Source of the DNA: JBFGFG01 sp041627475
GTDB lineage: Bacteria; Actinomycetota; Nitriliruptoria; Nitriliruptorales; Nitriliruptoraceae
Assembly (NCBI GenBank): GCA_041627475.1
Contig: JBFKQZ010000004.1
Span: forward strand, 1 to 32,369
Length of the DNA: 32,369 nucleotides
Reading direction: 5' to 3'
The translations under genes and the position numbers were made by a program. Within the stretch, counting starts at the first letter, position 1. Every line of letters begins with the position of its first letter. Below, piece by piece: positions 22,530 to 30,213 of this stretch. The notes under the pieces were generated by a model, which saw only the letters and a program-made list of their open reading frames with translations, had not been told where the DNA came from and searched no databases.

Positions 22530-24677
22530 TCAGCCGGTGTCGAGGGCGGCGAACTCCTCGAGGCCGCGGTGGCGCCGGCGGACCTGTGCCGCCAGCAGCG
22601 GGTGGTCGTCGAGGTCGGGGTCCTTCTCGATCGTCAGTGCCGCAGCAAGTCGGCTGGCGGCGATCAGCTCCATGTCGGTGACCGAGGCGAGCTTGAGGTC
22701 CTGCGTCCCGGCCTGGCGGGTGCCGAAGAGCGTCCCGGCGCCCCGCAGGTGCAGGTCACGCTCGGCGAGCTCGAAGCCGTCCGCGGTCTCGGCGACGGCG
22801 GTGAGCCGCTCGACCGCCTCGTCGGTCAGCGGTCCCCGCCAGCCGGCGAACAGCACGCAGTAGGACTGGTCGCCGCCACGGCCGACGCGGCCGCGCAGCT
22901 GGTGCAGCTGGCTGATCCCGAAGCGCTCCGCGTCCTCGATCACCATGACCGTCGCCGTGGGCACGTCCACGCCGACCTCGATCACGGTCGTGGCGACGAG
23001 CACGTCGAGGTCGCCCGCGCGGAACCGCTGCATCACGGCGTCCTTCTCGCTGCTCGGCAGCTGACCGTGCACGAGTCCGACGCGCAGGTCGCGGAACGGT
23101 CCGGATGTCAGCTCCTCGAAGGCCACCGTGGCGGCCTGCCCGTCGATCTTCTCGGACGGCTCGACGAGCGGGCAGACCCAGTAGGTCTGCTCCCCCACCA
23201 GCGCCCGGTCGACGACGAAGCCCTCGAGGTTTGCGCGCCGCTCGCGCTGCCGCGGGGTGATCAGCTGGGTCACGATCGGCCGGCGACCCGGCGGCAGCTC
23301 GTCGAGGACGGTGACCTCGAGGTCGCCGTAGACCGTCAGGGCGAGCGACCGTGGGATCGGGGTCGCGGTCATCACGAGGACGTCGACGATGCTGGGCTCC
23401 CCCGGCAGGTCGTCCCGCTTGCTGCGCAGCGCGACCCGCTGGTCCACGCCGAAGCGGTGCTGCTCGTCGATCACGACCACCCCGAGGTCGGCGAACCGGA
23501 CCCCGGGTTCGAGCAGGGCGTGCGTGCCGACGACCATGTCGACGTCACCCGTGAGGAGGCCGGAGAGGATGCGGCGCTGCTCGGTCGCGGTCGTCGACCC
23601 GGTCAGCAGCTCGACGCGGGGGCCGTCCAGCATGTTCACGCCGAGCGGCTCGAGGTGGTCCAGCAGCGTGCGGAAGTGCTGCTCGGCGAGCACCTCGGTC
23701 GGCACCATCATCGCCGCCTGCCGTCCGTTGTCGACGGCGCAGAGCATCGTCCAGACGGCGACGAGCGTCTTGCCCGAACCGACGTCGCCCTGCAGGAGGC
23801 GGTGCATCGGGGTGTGGCCAGCGAGGTCCTCGCGCAGCTCGCTCAGTGCGGTCCACTGCGCGCCGGTCGGCTCGAACGGGAGGCCCTGGACGTAGCGGTC
23901 GGCCAACCCGCCTTCGACCGGCGCGTTGTCGATCCCGACCCGATCGGCCTCCAGGCGGGACCGGCGCCAGCGCAACCCGAGCTGGAGGGTGTAGAGCTCG
24001 TCGAACTTCAGCCGGCGGATCGCTGCGGCGAGCCGGTCCTCGTCGGTCGGCGCGTGGATCTCGCGCACGGCCGCGTCGAACGACAGCAGGCCGGTCCGCG
24101 CGAGCGTGACCTCGTCGACCCACTCGTCGAGCGTCGGCAGGGCCTCCAGCGCACGACGCACCGTCCGCGCGACCAGGTGGTGCGCCACCGCCTCGGTCGT
24201 GGGGTAGACCGGCTGGATCCGCTCGGCCTGGAAGCGGTTGAGGTCGTCCGGGTCGTCCAGCCGCGTGATCTCGGGGTTCGACAGCTGGAGCCGCCCCTTG
24301 AAGTCCTCGAGCTTGCCGCTGAAGGCGGCGAACGTCCCCTGCCGGTGCTGGTTGGTGATCCAGCGCTGGTTGAAGAAGACGACGCGGAAGCCGTCGCCGG
24401 TCTGCGTGCGCACCAGCCCCTCGCTGATGTCCAGCCGGCGGCCGCGGTTGATCGTCCGCGTGGACCAGTCGGTGAGCTCGCCGACGAGGGTGACCTGCTC
24501 GCCGAGCGCGGTGTCGTGGAGCTCGCCGAGGTCCCCGAGGTCGCGGTGGCGTCGCGGCCAGTGGTGCAGCAGGTCGTGCACCGTGGTGATCCCGAGCTCC
24601 TCGGCGAACGTCCCGGCGGTGCGGGCACCCACACCGTCGAGCACCGTGATCGGGTCGTCGAGCCGCGCGGCGGTCAC
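22530..24677 (-). CDS. recG: ATP-dependent DNA helicase RecG
   Basis: RecG remodels stalled replication forks and branched DNA. The 715-residue protein has the N-terminal wedge/OB region (about 1-260) and two helicase domains: Walker A GDVGSGKT, DEQH, the TATPIPRSL motif, and QLRGRVGRGG. TGTRQAGTQDLKLA matches the family's C-terminal conserved GTRQSG block. The GTG at 24677 overlaps the stop of the DAK2 gene by four bases, so the two are co-translated. Order DAK2-recG is conserved in actinobacteria. Confidence 0.96.
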   Translation of the reverse strand: MTAARLDDPITVLDGVGARTAGTFAEELGITTVHDLLHHWPRRHRDLGDLGELHDTALGEQVTLVGELTDWSTRTINRGRRLDISEGLVRTQTGDGFRVVFFNQRWITNQHRQGTFAAFSGKLEDFKGRLQLSNPEITRLDDPDDLNRFQAERIQPVYPTTEAVAHHLVARTVRRALEALPTLDEWVDEVTLARTGLLSFDAAVREIHAPTDEDRLAAAIRRLKFDELYTLQLGLRWRRSRLEADRVGIDNAPVEGGLADRYVQGLPFEPTGAQWTALSELREDLAGHTPMHRLLQGDVGSGKTLVAVWTMLCAVDNGRQAAMMVPTEVLAEQHFRTLLDHLEPLGVNMLDGPRVELLTGSTTATEQRRILSGLLTGDVDMVVGTHALLEPGVRFADLGVVVIDEQHRFGVDQRVALRSKRDDLPGEPSIVDVLVMTATPIPRSLALTVYGDLEVTVLDELPPGRRPIVTQLITPRQRERRANLEGFVVDRALVGEQTYWVCPLVEPSEKIDGQAATVAFEELTSGPFRDLRVGLVHGQLPSSEKDAVMQRFRAGDLDVLVATTVIEVGVDVPTATVMVIEDAERFGISQLHQLRGRVGRGGDQSYCVLFAGWRGPLTDEAVERLTAVAETADGFELAERDLHLRGAGTLFGTRQAGTQDLKLASVTDMELIAASRLAAALTIEKDPDLDDHPLLAAQVRRRHRGLEEFAALDTG

Positions 24678-26158
24678 TCGCAGCCCACCACGAACGTCGC
24701 CCGTGCGAGCCCGACGTCGACGACGTCCAGCTCGGCGTCCGGCCACCGTTTCGTGACCGCCGCCGCCGCGGCGTCCGCGAGCGCCACGCCGACGTCGTCG
24801 CCCAGCAGCAGCGTGACGAGCTCGGGGTCGTCGTCGAGCGCGGCGAGCAGCCCGGCCAGGGCGGCCAGTGGGCGGTCGCTCGTGCCGGCCTCCTGCCCGC
24901 CGACGCGCCACGCCCAGCCGCCGTCGACCGGGACCACCGTGCCCTCGCGCACCGCCGTGGCGACCTCGACCAGCGCGGCGGCATCGGGGGCGCCGGGGTC
25001 GAGGACGGCCAGGGCCGCGAGCAGCCGTGCCGGCCCGTCCACCTCCTGCAGCACCACGACCTCGTCGAGACCCGCAGCGGCTGCCGCCAGGTCGGGCGAG
25101 CCCGGCAGCAGCAGCACCCGGTCGTGCCCCGTCCGGGCCACGGCGGCCCGGACGTCGGCCGCGTCGGGCGTGCCGGTCGCCAGCGGCAGCGTGGTCGCAC
25201 CACTGGCTGCGGCCAGCTGGGCCATGCCGTCGCCGTCCGCACCGACGACCAGTCCCGGGCTGCCCGCGGCCGGCGCCTGTCGCGGAGGTCGACCGGCACG
25301 GGCGGCCGCGGCGCCCTCGTGCAGGTCCTCGACCCGGATGTCGTGGGGGCGGCCGTGGTCGAGCCCCACGTCCAGCGCCGCACCGATCTCGTCGGTGTGC
25401 ACGTGGACGCTCACCAGCTGGTCCGCCTCGACCACCACGACCGAGCCACCGATGCGGGCCAGCCCCTCCCGCACGCGCAGGACGGCGTCCTCGGCGCTCG
25501 GTGTCAGCAGGTACATCACCTCGTAGCGGGCGTCGTCGACGTCGCAGGCGACGACGGCCGGTCCGCCGGCCGGCACGTCGACGGGTGGCGGGTCCGGCGC
25601 GCGGCCCGTCACGTGGCACGTCACCGCCTCCAGGACGAGCGCGGCAGCCCGCGCACCGGAGTCGACGACACCGGCGCGGGCCAGGACCTCCAGCTGGGTC
25701 GGCGACGCCTCGACAGCCGCGTGCGCCGCCGCGGTGGCCCGCTCGAGCTGCGTGGCTGCGTCGACGTCGACCGCTGCAGCGGCGGCCGCGGCCGAGACCG
25801 CGGTGAGGAACGAGCCCTCGACCGGGTGGGCCACCGCGTCACGTGCCAGGCGGTCGGCGAGGGCGAGCCGCTCGGCCCAGCTGCCCTCCGGTTCGAGCAG
25901 CGCCCGCAGCAGCTGTGACGTCAGCGTGCCGGCGTTGCCGCGCGCACCCTGCAGCGCGCCACGGGTCGCGTGTGAGCGCTCGTCGCCCGGGGCCGCCTGC
26001 TCCGCAGCGGCACGAGCCGCGCGGACGGTCGCCAGCACGTTGCGTCCCGTGTCGGCGTCGGGAACGGGGAACACGTTGAGGTCGTCGAGCTCGTCGCGGT
26101 GCTCGGCCACGAGGTGCTCGATCGCCACGAGCAGGTCGACGACCTCCTCGTCGCCCAC
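24674..26158 (-). CDS. DAK2/DhaL-domain protein (FakA/YloV-like)
   Basis: The first half (about 1-180) is a DhaL-type kinase domain, with NVFPVPDADTGRN at 28-40 (usual form PDGDTGTN) and GARGNAGTLTSQLLRAL (usual form GARGNSG). The rest resembles the C-terminal part of FakA-type fatty acid kinase. FakA phosphorylates a fatty acid held by FakB; a similar role is inferred here. The Gly-to-Ala and Ser-to-Ala changes leave the acidic metal ligands in place. I choose GTG 26158, 494 residues, because GGGAG is five bases upstream; an ATG at 26200 has no ribosome site and overlaps a possible promoter. It is coupled to recG. Confidence 0.88.
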   Translation of the reverse strand: MGDEEVVDLLVAIEHLVAEHRDELDDLNVFPVPDADTGRNVLATVRAARAAAEQAAPGDERSHATRGALQGARGNAGTLTSQLLRALLEPEGSWAERLALADRLARDAVAHPVEGSFLTAVSAAAAAAAVDVDAATQLERATAAAHAAVEASPTQLEVLARAGVVDSGARAAALVLEAVTCHVTGRAPDPPPVDVPAGGPAVVACDVDDARYEVMYLLTPSAEDAVLRVREGLARIGGSVVVVEADQLVSVHVHTDEIGAALDVGLDHGRPHDIRVEDLHEGAAAARAGRPPRQAPAAGSPGLVVGADGDGMAQLAAASGATTLPLATGTPDAADVRAAVARTGHDRVLLLPGSPDLAAAAAGLDEVVVLQEVDGPARLLAALAVLDPGAPDAAALVEVATAVREGTVVPVDGGWAWRVGGQEAGTSDRPLAALAGLLAALDDDPELVTLLLGDDVGVALADAAAAAVTKRWPDAELDVVDVGLARATFVVGCE

Positions 26159-26187
26159 TGCGTCTCCCGTCGCGGCTGACCGGCCCT

Positions 26188-26193
26188 CGAGGG
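26188..26193 (-). promoter_or_regulatory. possible -10 element for the DAK2-recG operon
   Basis: Minus strand TACCCT, which would start RNA about 23 bases before GTG 26158. No convincing -35. It supports the GTG over the upstream ATG. Confidence 0.35.
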
Positions 26194-26241
26194 TAGACAT
26201 GGCCGGGGCCGTGGTACGTCTGCCGGGACCGAGGAGCAATC

Positions 26242-27342
26242 GTGCGCACCATCCGTCACGTCACGCAGCACGGCGCCACCCGGATCGGCCCCGACGAGCT
26301 CGACGCCGCGCGGGCCGGCGACGGCTTCGTGTGGATCGACCTCAGCGGGCCCAGCCAGGACGACGCGGCCTTCCTCGACGAGCTCGGACTGCCCGAGCTC
26401 GTCATCGAGGACATGCGCGACGACCGGCACCTGCCGAAGGTGGACAAGACGGGCGACACGCTGTCGCTGACCGTGCACGGGCTCGACGTCGCCAGCCTCC
26501 AGGACGAGCCACGGACGCTCGAGCTCGACTGCGCCCTGACGGCCGAGCTGCTCGTCACCTGGCACGACCCGGGCGTGGCCTCGGTGCAGGCCGTCGGCGA
26601 ACGACTGGACCGCGGCACGACCGGCTTCGCACGGCCGTTCCTGCTGCTGCACCGGATCCTCGACGTCATGAACGACGTCCTGCTGCCGTTCGTGGACCAC
26701 CTCGACCGCCGGCTCGACGTCATCGAGGAGGACATCCTCGACGAGCCGACCGAGCAGACCCGCCTCGAGCTCTACCAGCTGCAGCGCGACGTGATCCAGC
26801 TGCGCCGGGTCGTCGTGCCGCAGACCGAGGTGGTCCGCCGCCTCGGACGCGACCGGGCCCCCGGGTGGCAGGACGGCGACGACGCGCTCGTCCGCGACCT
26901 GCTCGACCACCTCACGCGGATGGTGACCCTCTGCGACAGCTACCACCAACTGCTCGAGTCGGCGACGGCCAGCTACCGCGCCGCGCTCGACGACCGGCTG
27001 AACGACATGCTCGCGACCCTGACGATCGTCAGCGCCGTCCTGCTGCCGGTCTCGGTCGTGGCCGGCCTGTGGGGGATGAACTTCGTCATGATCCCCGGCT
27101 CCGAGCAGCCGAACGGCTTCTGGTGGCTGCTCGGCGGGACGGGCGTGCTCGTGGTGCTCCTGCTGGTCTGGTTCGGGATGCGCGGCTGGATCGGCGGCGG
27201 GGCCGAGCGCCGGGCGGCCCGCCGCCGCCACGGGCTGAGCGGCGTGCTCGAGGTCCCCGTGCTCGGTCGGGTCCTGCAGGTCCCCGTCAGGGGCACCCGC
27301 AAGGTGGGGCGCTTCGCCCGCCGCGCCGTGCGCCGCGGCTGA
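26242..27342 (+). CDS. corA: CorA-family magnesium/divalent cation transporter
   Basis: CorA proteins are pentameric channels for Mg2+ or Co2+. The 366-residue protein has an alpha/beta cytoplasmic domain (about 1-250) and two membrane spans near the end (about 255-273 and 290-312). The loop motif GMN, needed for ion selection, is present in GLWGMNFVMIPG. The C-terminus extends about 55 residues beyond the usual end and is strongly basic (ERRAARRRHG, RKVGRFARRAVRRG). That tail is longer than in most relatives. The GTG at 26242 has GAGGAG five bases upstream. It diverges from the DAK2 gene. Confidence 0.93.
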   Translation: MRTIRHVTQHGATRIGPDELDAARAGDGFVWIDLSGPSQDDAAFLDELGLPELVIEDMRDDRHLPKVDKTGDTLSLTVHGLDVASLQDEPRTLELDCALTAELLVTWHDPGVASVQAVGERLDRGTTGFARPFLLLHRILDVMNDVLLPFVDHLDRRLDVIEEDILDEPTEQTRLELYQLQRDVIQLRRVVVPQTEVVRRLGRDRAPGWQDGDDALVRDLLDHLTRMVTLCDSYHQLLESATASYRAALDDRLNDMLATLTIVSAVLLPVSVVAGLWGMNFVMIPGSEQPNGFWWLLGGTGVLVVLLLVWFGMRGWIGGGAERRAARRRHGLSGVLEVPVLGRVLQVPVRGTRKVGRFARRAVRRG

Positions 27343-27381
27343 CCGCAACGCACACCGGTGGCGCGGTCCGGCGTGCCCCTG

Positions 27382-27387
27382 TACCTT
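27382..27387 (+). promoter_or_regulatory. possible -10 element for rpmB
   Basis: TACCTT, about 70 bases before the rpmB ATG, within CTGTACCTTCACAG (CTGT/ACAG inverted ends). The -35 region (TGGCGC) is poor. Confidence 0.3.
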
Positions 27388-27455
27388 CACAGGTCGCGGC
27401 CGCGCCGGTGCGGCCGCTTCGCACGTCCCGACTCCCACCATCCCGGAGCAGAACC

Positions 27456-27656
27456 ATGGCTTCCTCCGTCTGCGAGTACTGCGGCAAGGGCCCGTGGTTC
27501 GGCAAGCAGGTCTCGCACTCGCACCGTCGCTCGTCCAAGCGCTGGAACCCCAACATCCAGCGGCTGAAGGCCGTCAAGGACGGCCGCGTGCAGCGCGTCG
27601 ACATCTGCACGTCGTGCCTCAAGGCCGGCAAGCTCGTCCGCCCCATGGTCAAGTGA
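27456..27656 (+). CDS. rpmB: 50S ribosomal protein L28
   Basis: The 66-residue protein has the L28 pattern GPWFGKQVSHSHRRSSKRW followed by NIQRL, and a zinc ribbon of two CxxC pairs (CEYC and CTSC). The cysteines mark the zinc-containing form. The ATG at 27456 has GGAG seven bases upstream. A strong hairpin follows. Its location near the DAK2-recG genes is common in actinobacteria. Confidence 0.97.
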   Translation: MASSVCEYCGKGPWFGKQVSHSHRRSSKRWNPNIQRLKAVKDGRVQRVDICTSCLKAGKLVRPMVK

Positions 27657-27678
27657 CCAGGCGGACTGCCGCACGCAC

Positions 27679-27702
27679 ACGCCGGGCCCACGGGCCCGGC
27701 GT
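27679..27702 (+). terminator. rpmB terminator, 11-bp stem
   Basis: ACGCCGGGCCC (27679-27689) is the exact complement of 27692-27702, with a minimal AC centre, about 25 bases after the rpmB stop. TCGTTGTCG follows, slightly T-rich. This is the clearest terminator in the window. Confidence 0.75.
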
Positions 27703-27750
27703 CGTCGTTGTCGCCACCCGCTAGGTTCCTGCGCGACACGGGGGTCCGAG

Positions 27751-27987
27751 ATGATGCAGGCGTACGTGCTGGTGCAGACCGAGATGGCACAGTCGGCCAA
27801 GGTCGCGGCACGGCTCGGGCAGATCGAGGGCGTGACGGCCGCCGACGAGGTCACCGGCCCCTACGACGTGATCGCCGTCGTCGAGGCCGCCGACGTGGTG
27901 GTCCTCGGGCGCGACGTGCTCGCCAAGGTCCAGGCCGTCGAGGGCATCAGCCGCACGATCACGTGCCCCGTCGTCCGTCTCGGCTGA
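27751..27987 (+). CDS. stand-alone Lrp/AsnC ligand-binding (RAM) domain
   Basis: The 78-residue protein matches only the effector domain of Lrp/AsnC regulators: AYVLVQTEMAQSAKVAARLG, then VTAADEVTGPYDVIAVVEA and VQAVEGISRTITCPVV. The helix-turn-helix DNA-binding half is missing, so it cannot be a normal repressor. Such single-domain proteins often form ring multimers that may bind amino acids or a partner regulator; that is inference. ATG 27751 follows a purine-rich stretch; a second ATG is the next codon. It converges on ddl. Confidence 0.9.
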   Translation: MMQAYVLVQTEMAQSAKVAARLGQIEGVTAADEVTGPYDVIAVVEAADVVVLGRDVLAKVQAVEGISRTITCPVVRLG

Positions 27988-27995
27988 GTCAGCCG
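27981..27995. terminator. 15-bp palindrome holding both convergent stop codons
   Basis: CGGCTGA-G-TCAGCCG is symmetric about one base. The TGA of the Lrp-domain gene (27985-27987) and the TGA of ddl (27991-27989) are both inside. Same design as at 424-443. A short bidirectional terminator is possible but the stem is small. Confidence 0.35.
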
Positions 27996-29065
27996 GCCTC
28001 GAGCGCGAGTGTCAGCAGGCGGTCGACCAGCGCCGGGTAGTCGACGCCCTCGGCGTCCCACAGCCGTGGGAACATCGAGTTCGCGGTGAAGCCCGGGATC
28101 GTGTTGATCTCGTTGAGGTACAGCTCGCCGTCGCCCGACAGGAAGAAGTCGATCCGGGCCATGCCGCGGCAGCCGATGCTGACGTAGGCCTCCCGGGCGA
28201 TCTCCTCGATGCGACGGGCGACGTCCTCGTCGACCTCTGCCGGGACCACCAGCTCCGAGTCGTCGAGGTACTTCGCCTCGAAGTCGTAGAACTCGTGGCT
28301 CGGCCGGATCTCCCCCGGCGCCGTGAGCTCGACGGTGCTGTTGCCGAGCGCCCCGACCTCGAGCTCGCGCGGCTCGCTGACCGCCTCCTCGACGATCACG
28401 ACGTCGTCGTACTCCAGTGCCTCGACCAGCCCGGCGCGCAGGCTCGCGGCGTCGGTCGCCTTGCTGATGCCGATCGACGACCCCTGCCGTGCGGGCTTGG
28501 TGAACAGCGGGTAGCGCAGCGCGCCCTCCAGCTCGTCGACGACCGCGCCGGGATCGCGCTCGTAGCGGGCCCGGCGCACGGGCAGGTAGCCGACCTGGGG
28601 CAGCCCCCGCGCCTTGAAGACGTTCTTCATCGCCCGCTTGTCGATCCCGACGCTGCTGGCCGTGACGTCGGCGCCGACGTACGGGACCTGCATCGTGGCG
28701 AGCAGCCCCTGCACCGTGCCGTCCTCGCCGAACGGGCCGTGCAGCACCGGGAAGCACACGTCGACGGTTCCCAGGTCGTGGGCGCTGTCGTCGTCACCGA
28801 AGCGCACGAGCCGCGTGCCGTTGCGCCCGCGGACCAGCGCCACCGTGGGGCCGCGGTCGTCGACGCTCGGCAGCGGGTCGCCCTTGCGGGTCACGATCTC
28901 GCCGTCGGTCAGCGTCCAGCGGCCGTCGCGCGTGATGCCGACGGTGACGACCTCGTAGCGGTCGCGGTCGATGGCGTTGAGGACCGAACGGGCGGACAGG
29001 CACGAGACCTCGTGCTCGCTGGATCGGCCGCCGTACAGCACCAGGACGCGACGTCGGCTGGACAC
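27989..29065 (-). CDS. ddl: D-alanine--D-alanine ligase
   Basis: Ddl joins two D-alanines for peptidoglycan. The 358-residue protein has VLVLYGGRSSEHEVS at the start, VLHGPFGEDGTVQGLL (about 102-117), the ATP-grasp segment FTKPARQGSSIGISKA, and the C-terminal metal-binding ending NEINTIPGFTANSMFP. These are Ddl hallmarks. Length fits the actinobacterial family. The GTG at 29065 has GGAG five bases upstream. gpsA and cofC lie nearby, as in mycobacteria. Confidence 0.96.
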   Translation of the reverse strand: MSSRRRVLVLYGGRSSEHEVSCLSARSVLNAIDRDRYEVVTVGITRDGRWTLTDGEIVTRKGDPLPSVDDRGPTVALVRGRNGTRLVRFGDDDSAHDLGTVDVCFPVLHGPFGEDGTVQGLLATMQVPYVGADVTASSVGIDKRAMKNVFKARGLPQVGYLPVRRARYERDPGAVVDELEGALRYPLFTKPARQGSSIGISKATDAASLRAGLVEALEYDDVVIVEEAVSEPRELEVGALGNSTVELTAPGEIRPSHEFYDFEAKYLDDSELVVPAEVDEDVARRIEEIAREAYVSIGCRGMARIDFFLSGDGELYLNEINTIPGFTANSMFPRLWDAEGVDYPALVDRLLTLALEAG

Positions 29066-29172
29066 GGTTGCTCCACAGGGACGGTGACGGGCGTGGACCC
29101 CGCAGCCTACGGCCGCCGACCGGCACCACCGCATGGGCCCGACCGGGATGGCACGTGCTCGGGGCCCGGTCC

Positions 29173-29178
29173 TACTGT
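29173..29178 (+). promoter_or_regulatory. possible -10 element for the hydroxyacyl-CoA dehydrogenase gene
   Basis: TACTGT, about 37 bases before GTG 29215. A weak -35 (TGGCAC) lies 18 bases upstream. Confidence 0.35.
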
Positions 29179-29214
29179 CGCGGGAGAACCCGGACGGACC
29201 CACAGGAGCGACCC

Positions 29215-30135
29215 GTGACGAACATCGACCTCGACGGCCGCGTGGCCGTGGTGACCGGCGCCGGCGGCGGCCTCGGTCGGGAGCACGCGAAGCTGCTCGC
29301 GAGCCGTGGCGCGAAGGTCGTGGTCAACGACCTCGGTGGCAACCGCGCCGGTGAGGGCGGCGGGTCGGAGATGGCCGACCAGGTCGTCGCCGAGATCCAG
29401 GAGGACGGCGGCGAGGCCGTCGCCAACTACGCCTCGGTGGCCGACGTCGACGGGGCCGCGTCCATCGTCCAGGACGCGATCGACGCGTTCGGACGCATCG
29501 ACGTGGTGGTCAACAACGCGGGCATCCTGCGCGACATGACGTTCGCCAAGCTCGACCCGGCGTCCCTCGACCTCGTCATGAAGGTCCACCTCTACGGCTC
29601 GTTCTACGTGACGATGGCCGCGTGGCCCCACCTCAAGGAGCAGGGCTACGGCCGCATCGTCAACACGACCTCCGGCTCTGGCCTGTACGGCAACTTCGGC
29701 CAGTCGAACTACTCGGCCGCGAAGCTCGGCATCACCGGGCTGACCCGGACGCTCGCGCACGAGGGCCGCAAGTACGGCATCAACGCCAACGTCATCGCGC
29801 CCGTCGCGGCGTCGCGCATGACCGAGGACATCATGCCGCCGCAGCTGCTCGAGCTGCTCCAGCCCGAGAACGTGTCCGGCCTGGTCACCTACCTGTGCTC
29901 CGAGACGTGCACGACCACCGGCGAGATCTTCTCGGTCGGCGGTGGCTACATCGCCCGCGTGGCGATCCTCGAGGGCGCCGGCGTCGCGTTCGACCACACG
30001 CCCACGCCCGAGGAGGTCGCCGACCGCTTCGACGAGATCCGCGAGCTCGGCGACGACCCCGCCGAGTTCACCACCGGCGTCATGGAGCAGACCGGCAAGA
30101 TCGTCACGGCCCTCGGCCTCGACCTCGAGGGCTGA
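29215..30135 (+). CDS. SDR of the MFE-2 (3R)-hydroxyacyl-CoA dehydrogenase type
   Basis: The 306-residue protein is a short-chain dehydrogenase. The NAD-binding loop is VVTGAGGGLGRE at about 12-23, NNAG appears near residue 100, and the active-site pattern is S-x12-Y-x3-K (TTSGSG, then NYSAAKLG). Long signatures shared with the dehydrogenase part of peroxisomal multifunctional enzyme 2 are present: GAKVVVNDLGG, FGRIDVVVNNAGILRD, YGRIVNT, GLYGNFGQSNYSAAK and IAPVAASRMTEDIMP. It likely oxidises 3R-hydroxyacyl-CoA during fatty acid breakdown. There is no hydratase domain. The GTG at 29215 has AGGAG six bases upstream. Confidence 0.9.
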   Translation: MTNIDLDGRVAVVTGAGGGLGREHAKLLASRGAKVVVNDLGGNRAGEGGGSEMADQVVAEIQEDGGEAVANYASVADVDGAASIVQDAIDAFGRIDVVVNNAGILRDMTFAKLDPASLDLVMKVHLYGSFYVTMAAWPHLKEQGYGRIVNTTSGSGLYGNFGQSNYSAAKLGITGLTRTLAHEGRKYGINANVIAPVAASRMTEDIMPPQLLELLQPENVSGLVTYLCSETCTTTGEIFSVGGGYIARVAILEGAGVAFDHTPTPEEVADRFDEIRELGDDPAEFTTGVMEQTGKIVTALGLDLEG

Positions 30136-30138
30136 GGC

Positions 30139-30213
30139 GCAGGCGCGCTCACATGCCGTCGCGCCGCAGGCGCGCTCACATGCCGTCGCGCCGCAGGCGC
30201 GCTCACATGCCGT
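30139..30213. repeat. 27-bp tandem repeat, three copies, covering the gpsA stop region
   Basis: Units at 30139-30165, 30166-30192 and a partial at 30193-30213 share GCAGGCGCGCTCACATGCCG. The last copy contains the final codons and stop of gpsA (GGC ATG TGA on the minus strand); the other two repeat that sequence downstream. Between copies, CGCGCC-GCA-GGCGCG hairpins (30160-30174 and 30187-30201) form. Confidence 0.9.
30160..30201. terminator. two tandem 6-bp hairpins between convergent genes
   Basis: Each is CGCGCC-GCA-GGCGCG, symmetric, so it could end transcription from the dehydrogenase gene (plus strand) and from gpsA (minus strand). They arise from the 27-bp repeat. Confidence 0.4.

Noticed and set aside
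22434..25526. 1030-residue plus-strand frame
   Set aside because: Antisense to recG and the DAK2 gene; arginine-rich with no family features.
26159..26200. ATG 26200 as the DAK2 start
   Set aside because: No ribosome site, and it overlaps a possible -10; GTG 26158 has GGGAG at the right distance.
30139..30213. CRISPR or VNTR coding repeat
   Set aside because: Units are directly adjacent with no spacers and lie past the gpsA stop.
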